Assembly (NCBI RefSeq): GCF_021556435.1
Contig: NZ_JAKGCU010000031.1
Coordinates: forward strand, 1 to 53,358
Length of the DNA: 53,358 bases
Direction of reading: 5' to 3'
Source of the DNA: Gordonia tangerina
GTDB taxonomy: Bacteria; Actinomycetota; Actinomycetes; Mycobacteriales; Mycobacteriaceae
Shown: piece after piece, positions 18,291 through 26,423 of the stretch
Layout of the letters: every line of letters starts with the position of its first letter
How positions within the stretch are numbered: position 1 is the stretch's first letter
Position numbers and translations under genes: made by a program
The notes under the pieces: generated by a model
Seen by the model: only the letters and a program-made list of their open reading frames with translations
Database searches by the model: none
Told to the model about the DNA's origin: nothing

Positions 18291-19217
18291 TTACTTGGTC
18301 TTGGGGGCGAGGAACTTGGCGGTCATGGCGGCGACGAGATTGAGCGCCGCGATGATGATGATCAGCGTGAGCGCCGCACCCCAGTAATAGAAGTCCGATG
18401 CCGGCTGCGCGGAGGCCCACATGTCCTTGATGAACAGCGGCAACGAATTCATCCCGCCCTCGAACGGGTTGGTCTGCACCTGCGAGCTCGCCGGGCCGGC
18501 CAGGATGAGCACCGGGGCGGTCTCCCCCATGATGCGGGCGATGGCGAGGAAGACGCCGGACAGCATGCCCGACAGGGCAGTGGGCAGCACGACCTTCATG
18601 ATGGTCCGCCACTTGGAGATACCGAGAGCGTACGACGCCTCGCGCAGTTCGTCAGGGACCAGTTTCAGCATCTCTTCGGTGGACCGCACCACGATGGGGA
18701 TCATCAGCAGGATCAGCGCCAGGCTCACCATCAGCGCGCTCTGGCCCATCCCGAGTCCGATCACGAAGACGGTGAAGATGAACAGGGTGGCGACGATCGA
18801 CGGGACACCGGCCAGGATGTCGACCATGAAGCTCACCGGCTTGACCAAAGGGCTGGTCGGATACTCGACCAGCATGATGCCGGTCATCACCGCGATCGGC
18901 ACCGAGATCACGGTGGCGATCAATGCCTGGATCAGGGTGCCGATGATCGCCTGAGAGATACCGGCGCCGTACTGCGTGGTGGTGTCCACGCCGTAGGCAT
19001 TGCCGAACCACCAGTTCGGGTCGGCAAGCGCGGGCGCACCGTTGGAGATCACGGTCCACAGCAACCACACCAGTGGGATGACGCCCAACACGAAGCAGAG
19101 CGCGAACGTGCCGCGGGCGACCTCGTTGCGCATCTTGCGACTGGCCGACACCTCTCGGAAAGCGGTGGCCGAGGACTTGACCGGCCCACCGGGTGTCGTA
19201 TCGACGGTCACGGTCAT
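18291..19217 (-). CDS. pstA: Phosphate ABC transporter permease PstA
   Basis: A 308-residue permease with about six membrane segments after a cytoplasmic N-terminus. The ABC-permease coupling loop reads ELREASYALGISKWRTIMKVVLPTA, and GIMLVEYP and VPSIVATLFIFTVFV are family blocks. It pairs with PstC to form the phosphate channel. Its ATG overlaps the pstC stop by 4 nt (ATGA), indicating translational coupling. Confidence 0.95.
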   Translation of the reverse strand: MTVTVDTTPGGPVKSSATAFREVSASRKMRNEVARGTFALCFVLGVIPLVWLLWTVISNGAPALADPNWWFGNAYGVDTTTQYGAGISQAIIGTLIQALIATVISVPIAVMTGIMLVEYPTSPLVKPVSFMVDILAGVPSIVATLFIFTVFVIGLGMGQSALMVSLALILLMIPIVVRSTEEMLKLVPDELREASYALGISKWRTIMKVVLPTALSGMLSGVFLAIARIMGETAPVLILAGPASSQVQTNPFEGGMNSLPLFIKDMWASAQPASDFYYWGAALTLIIIIAALNLVAAMTAKFLAPKTK

Positions 19218-20302
19218 CCGTTCACCTTTCCACCGGCGATCACACGGGCGATCGCGTTGACGACGAATGTCAGGACGAAGAGGACGAGGCCGGCCGCGAT
19301 GTAGGCACCGGCGGATGACTCACTGCCGACGAACTCGCCGACGTCGCGGGCGATCTTCGAGGCGAAGGTGTCACCGCCTTCGAACAGCGACCAGTTGAGT
19401 CGGCCGACGGCCGCACTCAGGATGATCATCAGCGCGATCGTCTCGCCGAGGGCGCGACCGAGCGCCAGCATCGACGCCGCGATCATCCCGGATCGGCTGT
19501 ACGGGAAGGCGGTCATGCGGATGACTTCCCATTTGGTGGCACCGAGCGCCTGCGCGGCCTCTTTGTGTCCACTGGGCGTCTGCCGCAGCACCTCGCGGGT
19601 GATGGAGGTGATGATGGGCAGCATCATGATCGCGAGCACGATGCCGGCGGTGAAGATCGTGCCGCCGCCGGTGATCGACGTCTTCCCGCTCGAGAACAGG
19701 AAGAACCACCCGAAGGTGTCGTTGAGCCACACGGCGAACGGAGCGATCACCGGCGCGAGGACGTAGATACCCCACAGACCGAAGATGATCGACGGCACCG
19801 CCGCCAACAGGTCGATGACCGCGCCGAGCGGTCGCGAGACCTGCCTCGGAGCGTATTCGACCAGGAAGACGGCGATGCCGATGGCGATCGGGGTCGCCAG
19901 GAACAGCGCGAAGAACGAGGTCAAGACCGTGGCCCGGAACAGTTCCCAGACACCGAAGGATGCGGTCCCATCGGCGAAGGCAGCTCCGCTCGTGTTCCAG
20001 TCCGAGGAGAAGAGAAAATTCGCGTTGTTGTCGAGAAGCGCCGGAATGGCATCGATCAACAACGAGATCCCGATCCCGGCGATCAGGATGATGACCAGCA
20101 GACCGGTTCCCTGCGCCAGGTACGAGAAGACCCGGTCGCCCACCTGACCGCGACTGCTACGCAGACCCGGGTGTAGCTGTTCTTCTAGATCGTCGCCGGG
20201 GGTGAGGTTCGGATCCTGATCGGGCGTCTGGGTCGGCACCGAGCCGGACGAGTGCTTACCCGTCCGGCCTCGGCCGACACCGGTGGTGTCATCCACTGAC
20301 AT
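19214..20302 (-). CDS. pstC: Phosphate ABC transporter permease PstC
   Basis: A 362-residue permease with a longer, polar N-terminal cytoplasmic tail (about 70 residues) before the membrane region. Typical PstC blocks are FLVEYAPRQVSRPLGAVIDLL, AVPSIIFGLWGIYVLAPV and the coupling loop EAAQALGATKWEVIRMTAFPYSR. It follows pstS by 41 nt and overlaps pstA by 4 nt. Confidence 0.95.
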   Translation of the reverse strand: MSVDDTTGVGRGRTGKHSSGSVPTQTPDQDPNLTPGDDLEEQLHPGLRSSRGQVGDRVFSYLAQGTGLLVIILIAGIGISLLIDAIPALLDNNANFLFSSDWNTSGAAFADGTASFGVWELFRATVLTSFFALFLATPIAIGIAVFLVEYAPRQVSRPLGAVIDLLAAVPSIIFGLWGIYVLAPVIAPFAVWLNDTFGWFFLFSSGKTSITGGGTIFTAGIVLAIMMLPIITSITREVLRQTPSGHKEAAQALGATKWEVIRMTAFPYSRSGMIAASMLALGRALGETIALMIILSAAVGRLNWSLFEGGDTFASKIARDVGEFVGSESSAGAYIAAGLVLFVLTFVVNAIARVIAGGKVNG

Positions 20303-20343
20303 GATGGTGAATCGCTCTTCTCTCGGTTGAGTTCGAGCCGCAG

Positions 20344-21465
20344 TTACTGAATGGCCTCAATCGAACCCTGCAGCTTGGTCTGGAACTCCTGCGGCAGCGG
20401 GATGTAGCCCGCGTTCTGCAGATCCTGTCCCTGGTTCTGCGGTGCAGAGGCAACGCTCAGGAACGTCTTGACACCCTGTGCGGTGGCGTCGTCCGCGTAA
20501 TCGGAGCACACCATCTCATAGGTTGCCAACACGATCGGGTAGGCACCCGACTCGGTCGGCTTGTAGAACGAGGAGGTGTCGATCACCATGTTGTGGCTCT
20601 CGTCGCCATTGGCCAGCGTGGCACCATCGATGGTCTTTCCACCGGACTCTGCGGTCAGGGCGACGCCCTCGGGGTCCTGGTCGGTGATGATCTTGGCCAT
20701 CGACAGGTTGTTGGACTGTGCATAGGCCCACTCGACATAGCCGATCGATCCGGCGGTCGGGCCGATCGCCGAGCCGACGCCCGGGTTACCCTGCTTGCCC
20801 TCGCCGACACCGCCGTTAAAGGTCTTGCCGTCACCCTTGTCCCAGCCGCCGGCGGCAGTCAGGTACTTCTGGAAGTTGTCGGTGGTACCCGACTCCTCGG
20901 CGCGGTAGATCACGCTGATGGGCAGATCCGGCAACTCGACGCCCTCGTTCTCGGCGGCGATGGCCGGGTCGTTCCAGTTGGTGATCTCGCCGCCGAAGAT
21001 CTTCGACAGCGTCGGGCCGGAGAGCGCGAGGTCATCGACGCCCTCGACGTTGTAGGCCACCGCGATCGGGCCGAAGACCAGCGGCAGGTTCCACGCCTCG
21101 GAGCTGCATCGCTGCTGGGCGGCGGCGGCGTCGTCGCCTTCCAGCGGCGAGTCGGAGCCGCCGAAGTCGGTCAGGTTCTGGGTGAAGTCAGAGACGCCCT
21201 GGCCGGAACCGCCACCCCCGTAGGCGAGTTCGAAGCCGGGGCAGGTCTGGGCGAACGACGTGGAGAAGATGGTCATCGCATTTGCCTGCGCGGTCGAGCC
21301 ACTGGCCTGCAGATCCTGTTTGCCCTCGCACTGGATGTCCGCCACCGCCGACGCGGGTGCGGCGCTGCTGTCCCCCCTCTCCGAGTTGTCACTGCACGCA
21401 CTCAGGATGAGCGCGGAGGTGGCCGCCAAGGAGGCCACCGCAACACCGGAACGACTCAATTTCAC
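20344..21465 (-). CDS. pstS: Phosphate-binding lipoprotein PstS
   Basis: A 373-residue periplasmic-type phosphate-binding protein. The lipoprotein signal peptide ends in the lipobox LSAC with Cys24 as lipid anchor. The mature protein has the phosphate-binding features ASGSTAQANAM, YGGGGSGQGVSDF, GGSDSPL and YRAEESGTTDNFQKYL. The start is GTG 21465, preceded by an excellent GGAGGAATCC. First gene of pstSCAB; a direct-repeat PHO-box-like element lies about 100 bp upstream. Confidence 0.96.
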   Translation of the reverse strand: MKLSRSGVAVASLAATSALILSACSDNSERGDSSAAPASAVADIQCEGKQDLQASGSTAQANAMTIFSTSFAQTCPGFELAYGGGGSGQGVSDFTQNLTDFGGSDSPLEGDDAAAAQQRCSSEAWNLPLVFGPIAVAYNVEGVDDLALSGPTLSKIFGGEITNWNDPAIAAENEGVELPDLPISVIYRAEESGTTDNFQKYLTAAGGWDKGDGKTFNGGVGEGKQGNPGVGSAIGPTAGSIGYVEWAYAQSNNLSMAKIITDQDPEGVALTAESGGKTIDGATLANGDESHNMVIDTSSFYKPTESGAYPIVLATYEMVCSDYADDATAQGVKTFLSVASAPQNQGQDLQNAGYIPLPQEFQTKLQGSIEAIQ

Positions 21466-21559
21466 AGGATTCCTCCAGCATCAGAACATGGTGCACCGCA
21501 GTCACGGCATCACCCGGTCGCTGGAGACATTAGGATTCGCTGGTGGACACTCCGCGCCC

Positions 21560-21581
21560 CGAGGGTTAACGGAAGATGAAT
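21560..21581 (-). promoter_or_regulatory. PHO-box-like direct repeat upstream of pstS
   Basis: On the minus strand two adjacent 11-nt units read ATTCATCTTCC and GTTAACCCTCG, similar to the GTTCACCnnnn direct repeats bound by actinobacterial PhoP/RegX3-type regulators. A possible -10, TAATGT (plus-strand 21527-21532), lies downstream toward pstS. The position fits phosphate-starvation activation of pstSCAB. Confidence 0.45.
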
Positions 21582-21745
21582 TACCATCGCTATACCTTCG
21601 CCGAATGTGATCCAACACTCAACGCGCCCGAGTGCGCATCCGGCAGAACAAACAGCCGATCCGCGATAGTCGCAAAACATCCTGTCCCAGAATAGCGCTC
21701 GGCCCCGAGCGGCTACGCAAAACACAGAGAACGGGTGAACACGAG

Positions 21746-23152
21746 GTGAACCGCAAGGACCGCCGCCCGCCGGTGTCCGGCGGCACCCGAGTGGCGCTGA
21801 TCGACCTGCTGCACGCACAGCGCCGTTGCGCCTCGGTTTTCGGCCCGATGCCCGTGCCGACGGTCGACGAGGCCCGCGACCGCCTGTACGCGATGGCTGC
21901 CGCCGGCCCCGCGCTGCGACTCGGTTTACGTCCATCGGCGCACCACATCCACTGGCAGCCCGCGCCGACGGCCACCGCGGTGTCGATCGCCCCCCAGTGG
22001 ATTTCCCCCGGGCGGATTCCCCCCGCGTGGATTCCCCCCGCGTGGATTTCCCCGGAATCGGTTGCCACGGAGTCGGATGCCCAATCGGCCTGCACGCAGT
22101 CGATCGCCGACAGGGGTCGGATCGAGCCCGAAGGAGATCCGCTGGCCCTGCTCGAATCGGTGCGGGCACTGCCCGACGCCGGTCTGCGCGTGGTGTGCGC
22201 GGGAGATCTGGTCGCCGTCGATTTCAACCACGGACTCGGCGATGTCGCGTTCACCCAGGCCGTGGTCGATGCGATGATCGGCGGGCTGACGATGTCCGAT
22301 GCGCACTGGGACCGATACCGAGGCACCACCCGTCCGCTACTCGCGGCCGCCATCCACACCTTCGGCCGCCACCCCGGACGGCTGGCGAGCCTCGGGCACT
22401 CCCGTCGGCACCGACTCCCCACCGATGACGCCGACACACAACGCGCGGCTCCACCGGAGCCCGGACCGGGCGCACCTATTCCCGCCGGCGCCGGCAGACC
22501 CCCGAGCGCCGCCACCGTGCGCATCCCCGTCATCGAGATGCGCCTGCTGCGCGATGCGCGGGACCGCGATCTGCCCGGGGTGAGCATGTTCGCAGTGCTC
22601 ACCTGCGCCCTGGTCCGGGCGCTACTCGACGCGGGCATCGACCTCGACCCCGCGGTCACCATCCCGTTCGACCTCCGCCCGTACCTCCCGGCCGGCACCG
22701 ATACCCTCGCCCCGCTCTCGGCCGGCCTGACCTTCCCAGTCACGGCGGACACCGCGGCCCGGACACTGACGCAGATGCTGGACGTGGCAAGCCGCTCCGG
22801 TCGGCCGGTGGCGACCATGACGATCGGCACGATGGGGGAATGGACGAGTCGACTCGCCCGTCGACACCCGCCGGCGCCGGACTCGTCGTTGCCACGCGCC
22901 CAGCTGCTCCATTCATCGGTGGGTCGCCTGCCACAGACCGCGCATACCCGGTTCACCGATCCGGCGCGCGCGGTCAACTACACCGTCAGCGATCCCGCGA
23001 CACCGACGGGCATAACCGTGACGTCGTCGACGGTCGGTGGCGCGCTGTGCGTGACCGCCGCGTTCTATCCTGAGTATTGCGACGCCACGGCCGTCAGAGC
23101 CGCCCTCGCGGCGCTCCCCGGCCATGTGGCGACCACCCTCCACCACAAGTGA
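21746..23152 (+). CDS. Condensation-fold (HxxxD) acyltransferase-like protein
   Basis: A roughly 468-residue protein that I take for a member of the CoA-dependent acyltransferase/condensation superfamily (WS/DGAT, PapA, NRPS C-domain fold). The key evidence is VAVDFNHGLGDVAFTQAVVDAM with an HxxxD active-site motif. A C-terminal half with DLRPYLPAGTDTLAPLSAGLTF and TSSTVGGALCVTAAFYPEY is reminiscent of the latch and floor-loop region. Function and substrate are unknown. An insertion encoded by four 15-bp repeats sits at about residues 85-104. The GTG start at 21746 is a guess (weak GGGTGAACACGAG); a GTG at 21632 is also in frame. It lies immediately before the first iron box and may belong to the neighbouring pathway, though it has no iron box of its own. 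Confidence 0.7.
   Translation: MNRKDRRPPVSGGTRVALIDLLHAQRRCASVFGPMPVPTVDEARDRLYAMAAAGPALRLGLRPSAHHIHWQPAPTATAVSIAPQWISPGRIPPAWIPPAWISPESVATESDAQSACTQSIADRGRIEPEGDPLALLESVRALPDAGLRVVCAGDLVAVDFNHGLGDVAFTQAVVDAMIGGLTMSDAHWDRYRGTTRPLLAAAIHTFGRHPGRLASLGHSRRHRLPTDDADTQRAAPPEPGPGAPIPAGAGRPPSAATVRIPVIEMRLLRDARDRDLPGVSMFAVLTCALVRALLDAGIDLDPAVTIPFDLRPYLPAGTDTLAPLSAGLTFPVTADTAARTLTQMLDVASRSGRPVATMTIGTMGEWTSRLARRHPPAPDSSLPRAQLLHSSVGRLPQTAHTRFTDPARAVNYTVSDPATPTGITVTSSTVGGALCVTAAFYPEYCDATAVRAALAALPGHVATTLHHK
21997..22056 (+). repeat. Four tandem 15-bp repeats within the acyltransferase gene
   Basis: Four consecutive units of the form G(T/C)GGATT(T/C)CCCCCGC start at 21997, 22012, 22027 and 22042. In frame they encode a pentapeptide pattern W/R-I-S/P-P-G/A. 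The multiple-of-three period keeps the gene in frame, so copy number could vary without breaking it. Confidence 0.85.
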
Positions 23153-23177
23153 CATAGACCACAAAAGAAGCTGAGAA

Positions 23178-23196
23178 TTAGGCAAGGGTTACCTAA
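23178..23196 (+). promoter_or_regulatory. IdeR/DtxR iron box 1
   Basis: TTAGGCAAGGGTTACCTAA matches the IdeR/DtxR consensus TTAGGTTAGGCTAACCTAA at 15 of 19 positions, with both outer TTAGG/CCTAA arms perfect. A TAGGGT -10 at 23202-23207 lies just downstream with TAGGCA 17 nt before it as a possible -35, so bound regulator would cover the promoter. This predicts iron repression of the glycosyltransferase-hydroxylase unit. Confidence 0.8.
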
Positions 23197-23210
23197 ACAA
23201 ATAGGGTCAC

Positions 23211-23291
23211 ATGCAACGACAGTTGCGTGGTGACGGGCGCTCGAAGCGGTTCCGCCACATGCGCGGACTCGATGACGAAGGGGCGCTGTGA
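23211..23291 (+). CDS. Possible 26-residue leader peptide coupled to the glycosyltransferase gene
   Basis: An ATG 3 nt after the presumed -10 opens a 26-codon basic frame (MQRQLRGDGRSKRFRHMRG..., ending DDEGAL). Its TGA overlaps the GTG start of the glycosyltransferase gene in GTGA. The overlap suggests translational coupling, but the start is too close to the -10 for an ordinary leaderless transcript and there is no Shine-Dalgarno. It may be chance. Confidence 0.25.
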   Translation: MQRQLRGDGRSKRFRHMRGLDDEGAL

Positions 23292-24172
23292 CCGGCCAAC
23301 GAGTAGACCTGGGCAAGACCACTCCGCGAGTAACCGTGGTGATCCCCATGCGCAACGAGGCCCTGAACCTTCCATACGTGGCCGAACGGATGCCCTACGT
23401 CGACGAGATCGTCGTGGTCGACGGCGCATCGGTCGACGACACCGTCGCGGTGGCTCGTCGGCTCTGGCCGGACGCCGTGATCGTGCAACAGACGCGCACC
23501 GGAAAAGGCAACGCACTGGCCTGCGGGTTCGCCGCGGCCACCGGCGACATCATCGTCATGATCGACGCCGACGGCTCGACAGACCCCGCCGAGATCCCGG
23601 CCTTTGTGCGCGCCCTGACCGAAGGTGCGGATCTCGCCAAGGGCAGTCGCTTCTCACTGGGCGGCCACAGCGACGACATCACCGCACTGCGCCGCCTCGG
23701 CAACAAGGGACTCAACGGCCTGGTGAACCGGATCTTCCACACCGGGTTCGCCGACCTCTGCTACGGATACAACGCTTTTTGGCGCCGGCATCTCCCCATC
23801 ATCGACCTGCCCTCGACCGACACCACCGAGGCGCAGTGGGGAGACGGCTTCGAGGTGGAGACGATCATCAATGTGCGGATGGCCCGTGCTGGCCTGACGA
23901 TCACCGAGGTCGGTAGCCACGAGAGTCGACGAATCCACGGACGCAGCAACCTCAACGCGGTGAGTGACGGACTGCGGGTGCTGCGCACGATCGATCGCGA
24001 GCGACGCTCGCGAAGGGCCGGGCAGCGGGGCGCGCACAGTGAATCGGACGCCGCCGAACCCTATGACGTCGCCGCCGATACCGTCGTCGCCGAAACCGGT
24101 GGCGCCGAAACCGGTGTCGCTGAAGCCGAAGTCGTCGAAGCCGACACCACCCCGGCCGCGGTTGCGCGCTGA
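23288..24172 (+). CDS. Family 2 glycosyltransferase (DPM1-like)
   Basis: A 294-residue cytoplasmic GT-A glycosyltransferase. The nucleotide-sugar domain has VTVVIPMRNEALNLPYVAERM, IVVVDGASVDDT, TGKGNALACGFAAATGDI and the DxD-type metal site VMIDADGSTDP, followed by DLAKGSRF and LCYGYNAFWRR. This arrangement resembles polyprenyl-phosphate sugar transferases; donor and acceptor are unknown. GTG 23288 follows GAAGGGG. The last 40 or so residues are a low-complexity Ala/Glu/Val/Thr tail encoded by short repeats. It is first in the unit behind iron box 1, 22 nt before the PobA-like gene, so it may glycosylate or otherwise serve the pathway product, or be fortuitously co-transcribed. Confidence 0.85.
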   Translation: MTGQRVDLGKTTPRVTVVIPMRNEALNLPYVAERMPYVDEIVVVDGASVDDTVAVARRLWPDAVIVQQTRTGKGNALACGFAAATGDIIVMIDADGSTDPAEIPAFVRALTEGADLAKGSRFSLGGHSDDITALRRLGNKGLNGLVNRIFHTGFADLCYGYNAFWRRHLPIIDLPSTDTTEAQWGDGFEVETIINVRMARAGLTITEVGSHESRRIHGRSNLNAVSDGLRVLRTIDRERRSRRAGQRGAHSESDAAEPYDVAADTVVAETGGAETGVAEAEVVEADTTPAAVAR

Positions 24173-24194
24173 CCAGCACTACCGATCGAGAAGT

Positions 24195-25409
24195 ATGACC
24201 CACGAGATCAGAACACAGGTCGCCATCATCGGCGCCGGCCCCGCCGGGCTCACCCTGGCGCAGATGCTTCACCTGCAGGGCATCGACACCGTCGTGATCG
24301 AGCGGCAGTCGCAGGCACATGTGCGCGCCCGGATCCGGGCCGGTGTCATCGAACAGACCACCGTCGACCTGCTCGATGAGATCGGCCTGGCCGGCCGACT
24401 CCGACGTGAAGCTCTGGTGCACAACGGTTTCTATATCCGTTTCGATCGCACCACACATCATCTCGACTTCCACCGCCACCTCGACAGGCACGCATTCGTC
24501 TACGGGCAGAGCGAACTCGTCGCCGACCTGATCGATGCGCGCCACGCCACGGGTCGTCCGCTGCACTTCGAGGCGACCGACGTCAGCGTGCATGACATCG
24601 GCACCGACGCCCCGTTCGTCGAGTTCGTCGTCGACGGACGGGCCCACCGGATTCGCGCCGACTTCGTGGCGGGATGCGATGGCTTCCACGGCATCTGTCG
24701 ACAGGCTCTCGATCCCGACCGGACCACCGTTGCGAACCGGACCTACCCGTTCGCCTGGCTCGGCATCCTCGCACGCACCACCCCGGTCACCGACGAGGGC
24801 ATGTATTGCGCGCACCCCGATGGGTTGTCGGTGCACAGCATGCGCGGCCCGCACCTGACCCGCCAGTATCTGCAGGTGCCGGCACACACCGACCTCGGCA
24901 CGTGGTCAGACGAGCAGATCTGGCGGGAACTGCGTCGACGCAGCGCAGCTGACGACCATCCCGAACTCGAGACCGGCGAGATCATCGAGCGATCCCTGGC
25001 GCCGCTGCGCAGTGTGGTCACCGACCCGATGCAGCAGGGTGCGCTGTTCTTGCTCGGGGACGCGGCCCACATCGTGCCGCCCACCGGAGCCAAGGGCCTC
25101 AACCTCGCGATCTCCGACGCCTGCGTCCTGTCCCACGGCCTCGGACATTATTACGCCACCGGGGACCACACCGCGCTGGACCGGTACAGCGAGACGGCGC
25201 TGCCGCGAGTCTGGCAGGCACAAGCGTTCTCGTGGAATCTGACCACCACGCTGCATCGCCTCGGCGACGATGGGTTCGACTGGCACCTACGCCATGCCCG
25301 GCTGACGAGATGGACGAGCTCGGTCCACGAGGAACGCGCGCTCGGCGAGGTCTACCTCGGCCTGCCCTTCCCGACACCGTGGCGCCCCCGCGCAACGTCG
25401 CGCGCATGA
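24195..25409 (+). CDS. PobA-like FAD-dependent aromatic hydroxylase
   Basis: A 404-residue class A flavoprotein monooxygenase close in length and motifs to 4-hydroxybenzoate 3-monooxygenase, which makes protocatechuate. It has the Rossmann motif IIGAGPAGLTLA (GAGPAG at 13-18), the central DG motif FVAGCDGFHGICRQ, and the FAD-ribityl GD motif FLLGDAAHIVPPTGAKGLNLA. RIRAGVIEQTTVDLL is also typical of PobA. ATG 24195 follows GAGAAGT. Its neighbours make an aminohydroxybenzoate precursor, so the substrate may be 3-amino-4-hydroxybenzoate or 4-hydroxybenzoate; ring hydroxylation ortho to the phenol would give a catechol-type iron ligand. That last point is inference. Confidence 0.88.
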   Translation: MTHEIRTQVAIIGAGPAGLTLAQMLHLQGIDTVVIERQSQAHVRARIRAGVIEQTTVDLLDEIGLAGRLRREALVHNGFYIRFDRTTHHLDFHRHLDRHAFVYGQSELVADLIDARHATGRPLHFEATDVSVHDIGTDAPFVEFVVDGRAHRIRADFVAGCDGFHGICRQALDPDRTTVANRTYPFAWLGILARTTPVTDEGMYCAHPDGLSVHSMRGPHLTRQYLQVPAHTDLGTWSDEQIWRELRRRSAADDHPELETGEIIERSLAPLRSVVTDPMQQGALFLLGDAAHIVPPTGAKGLNLAISDACVLSHGLGHYYATGDHTALDRYSETALPRVWQAQAFSWNLTTTLHRLGDDGFDWHLRHARLTRWTSSVHEERALGEVYLGLPFPTPWRPRATSRA

Positions 25410-25435
25410 ACCTTCCCCCGGATTGCCGCATGTCA

Positions 25436-25454
25436 ATAGGCGAGGCTAACCTTA
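25436..25454 (+). promoter_or_regulatory. IdeR/DtxR iron box 2
   Basis: ATAGGCGAGGCTAACCTTA matches the 19-bp IdeR/DtxR consensus at 15 of 19 positions, with a perfect AGGCTAACCT core. It covers a likely promoter: -35 TTGCCG at 25423-25428 and -10 TAACCT at 25447-25452, spaced 18 nt. The downstream GriI-like gene starts at 25525. Confidence 0.85.
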
Positions 25455-25524
25455 CTGAACGAGTGTCGTCGCTCCGCGCCTCGCGGACCGACGACAACCG
25501 CACGCTCACCGATCGGAGAACAGT

Positions 25525-26361
25525 GTGATCGACAATCCCGACGCCCGCAGGCACCTGCCATCGGGCAAGCAGATCCGGTTGTCCCGGATCTTCGGTGCCG
25601 TCAATCGCCGCGCCCTGGTGGTGCCGCTCGATCATTCGGTGACCATCGGCCCGCTCGGCGCGGCCGGACATGCCGATCACACCGCCGCGATCCTGGAAGT
25701 TGCGGGCGCCGATGCCCTCATCGTGCACAAGGGCCGGGCACGCACCATCGCACCGACCCGATTCGGCGCCATGGGTCTGATCGTCCACCTGTCGGCCGGC
25801 ACCAACCTCGCTGTGGACCAGACCCGCAAGGTGCTCGTCGGGTCCGTCGAGGAGTGCTTGGCTCTCGGTGCCGACGCGGTGAGCGTGCACGTGAACGTGG
25901 GGGCGCCCACCGAAGCGCAACAGTTGACCGACCTCGGAGTCGTGGCAGCGGAATGCGACCGCCTCGGTGTGCCTCTGCTGGCGATGATGTATGCGCGCGG
26001 CGGCGTCGCCGACACCGCGCCGACGTCGGTGTCGACACTCGCCCATCTCGGTGCCATCGCCACCGATCTGGGCGCGGACATCGTGAAACTCGACTATGCC
26101 GGTGCACCCCAGCAGATGGACGAGGTCGTCGACACCTGCCCGCTGCCCATCCTGGTCGCCGGTGGTCCGGCCACCGCCACCGACGACAACGCCATCGACT
26201 TCGGCATGCGGGTCGCGGAGTCCCGGGTGGCCGGCCTCAGTTTCGGCCGCCTCATCTTCGGCGCCGACCATCCCCACCGCGTGGCGAGGGCGTTGGCGGA
26301 GCGTCTGCACCGCGGATCGGACCCGAGTCGACCACTGGCCGCCGCCCTCGAACTCGCCTGA
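25525..26361 (+). CDS. GriI-like 2-amino-3,7-dideoxy-D-threo-hept-6-ulosonate synthase (class I aldolase fold)
   Basis: A 278-residue protein of the DhnA/FbaB class I aldolase family. Members (MJ0400 in archaea, GriI in Streptomyces) condense aspartate semialdehyde with a C3 donor or sugar fragment to give a C7 amino-ketose acid. VVPLDHSVTIGP (residues 33-44) and the Schiff-base lysine Lys188 in ADIVKLDYAG are where the family has them, followed by LPILVAGGPA. GTG 25525 follows GGAG. This organism's ordinary shikimate pathway would not need it, so with the following gene it indicates the 3-amino-4-hydroxybenzoate branch. Directly behind iron box 2. Confidence 0.88.
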   Translation: MIDNPDARRHLPSGKQIRLSRIFGAVNRRALVVPLDHSVTIGPLGAAGHADHTAAILEVAGADALIVHKGRARTIAPTRFGAMGLIVHLSAGTNLAVDQTRKVLVGSVEECLALGADAVSVHVNVGAPTEAQQLTDLGVVAAECDRLGVPLLAMMYARGGVADTAPTSVSTLAHLGAIATDLGADIVKLDYAGAPQQMDEVVDTCPLPILVAGGPATATDDNAIDFGMRVAESRVAGLSFGRLIFGADHPHRVARALAERLHRGSDPSRPLAAALELA

Positions 26362-26423
26362 TCGGTTTACCGACCCCGAGCCTCCATCCCCCGAGCCCAG
26401 CCCAGCCAAACAGAAAGACCACC

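Noticed and set aside
17430..19304. Plus-strand 624-codon frame across pstB and pstA
   Set aside because: Antisense shadow of the pst genes; extremely rich in His, Asp and Arg, no domain sequence.
23202..23211. Leaderless initiation at the ATG 23211 under iron box 1
   Set aside because: Only 3 nt separate the -10 from the ATG; the other leaderless genes here have 6-7 nt. Kept only as a low-confidence peptide.
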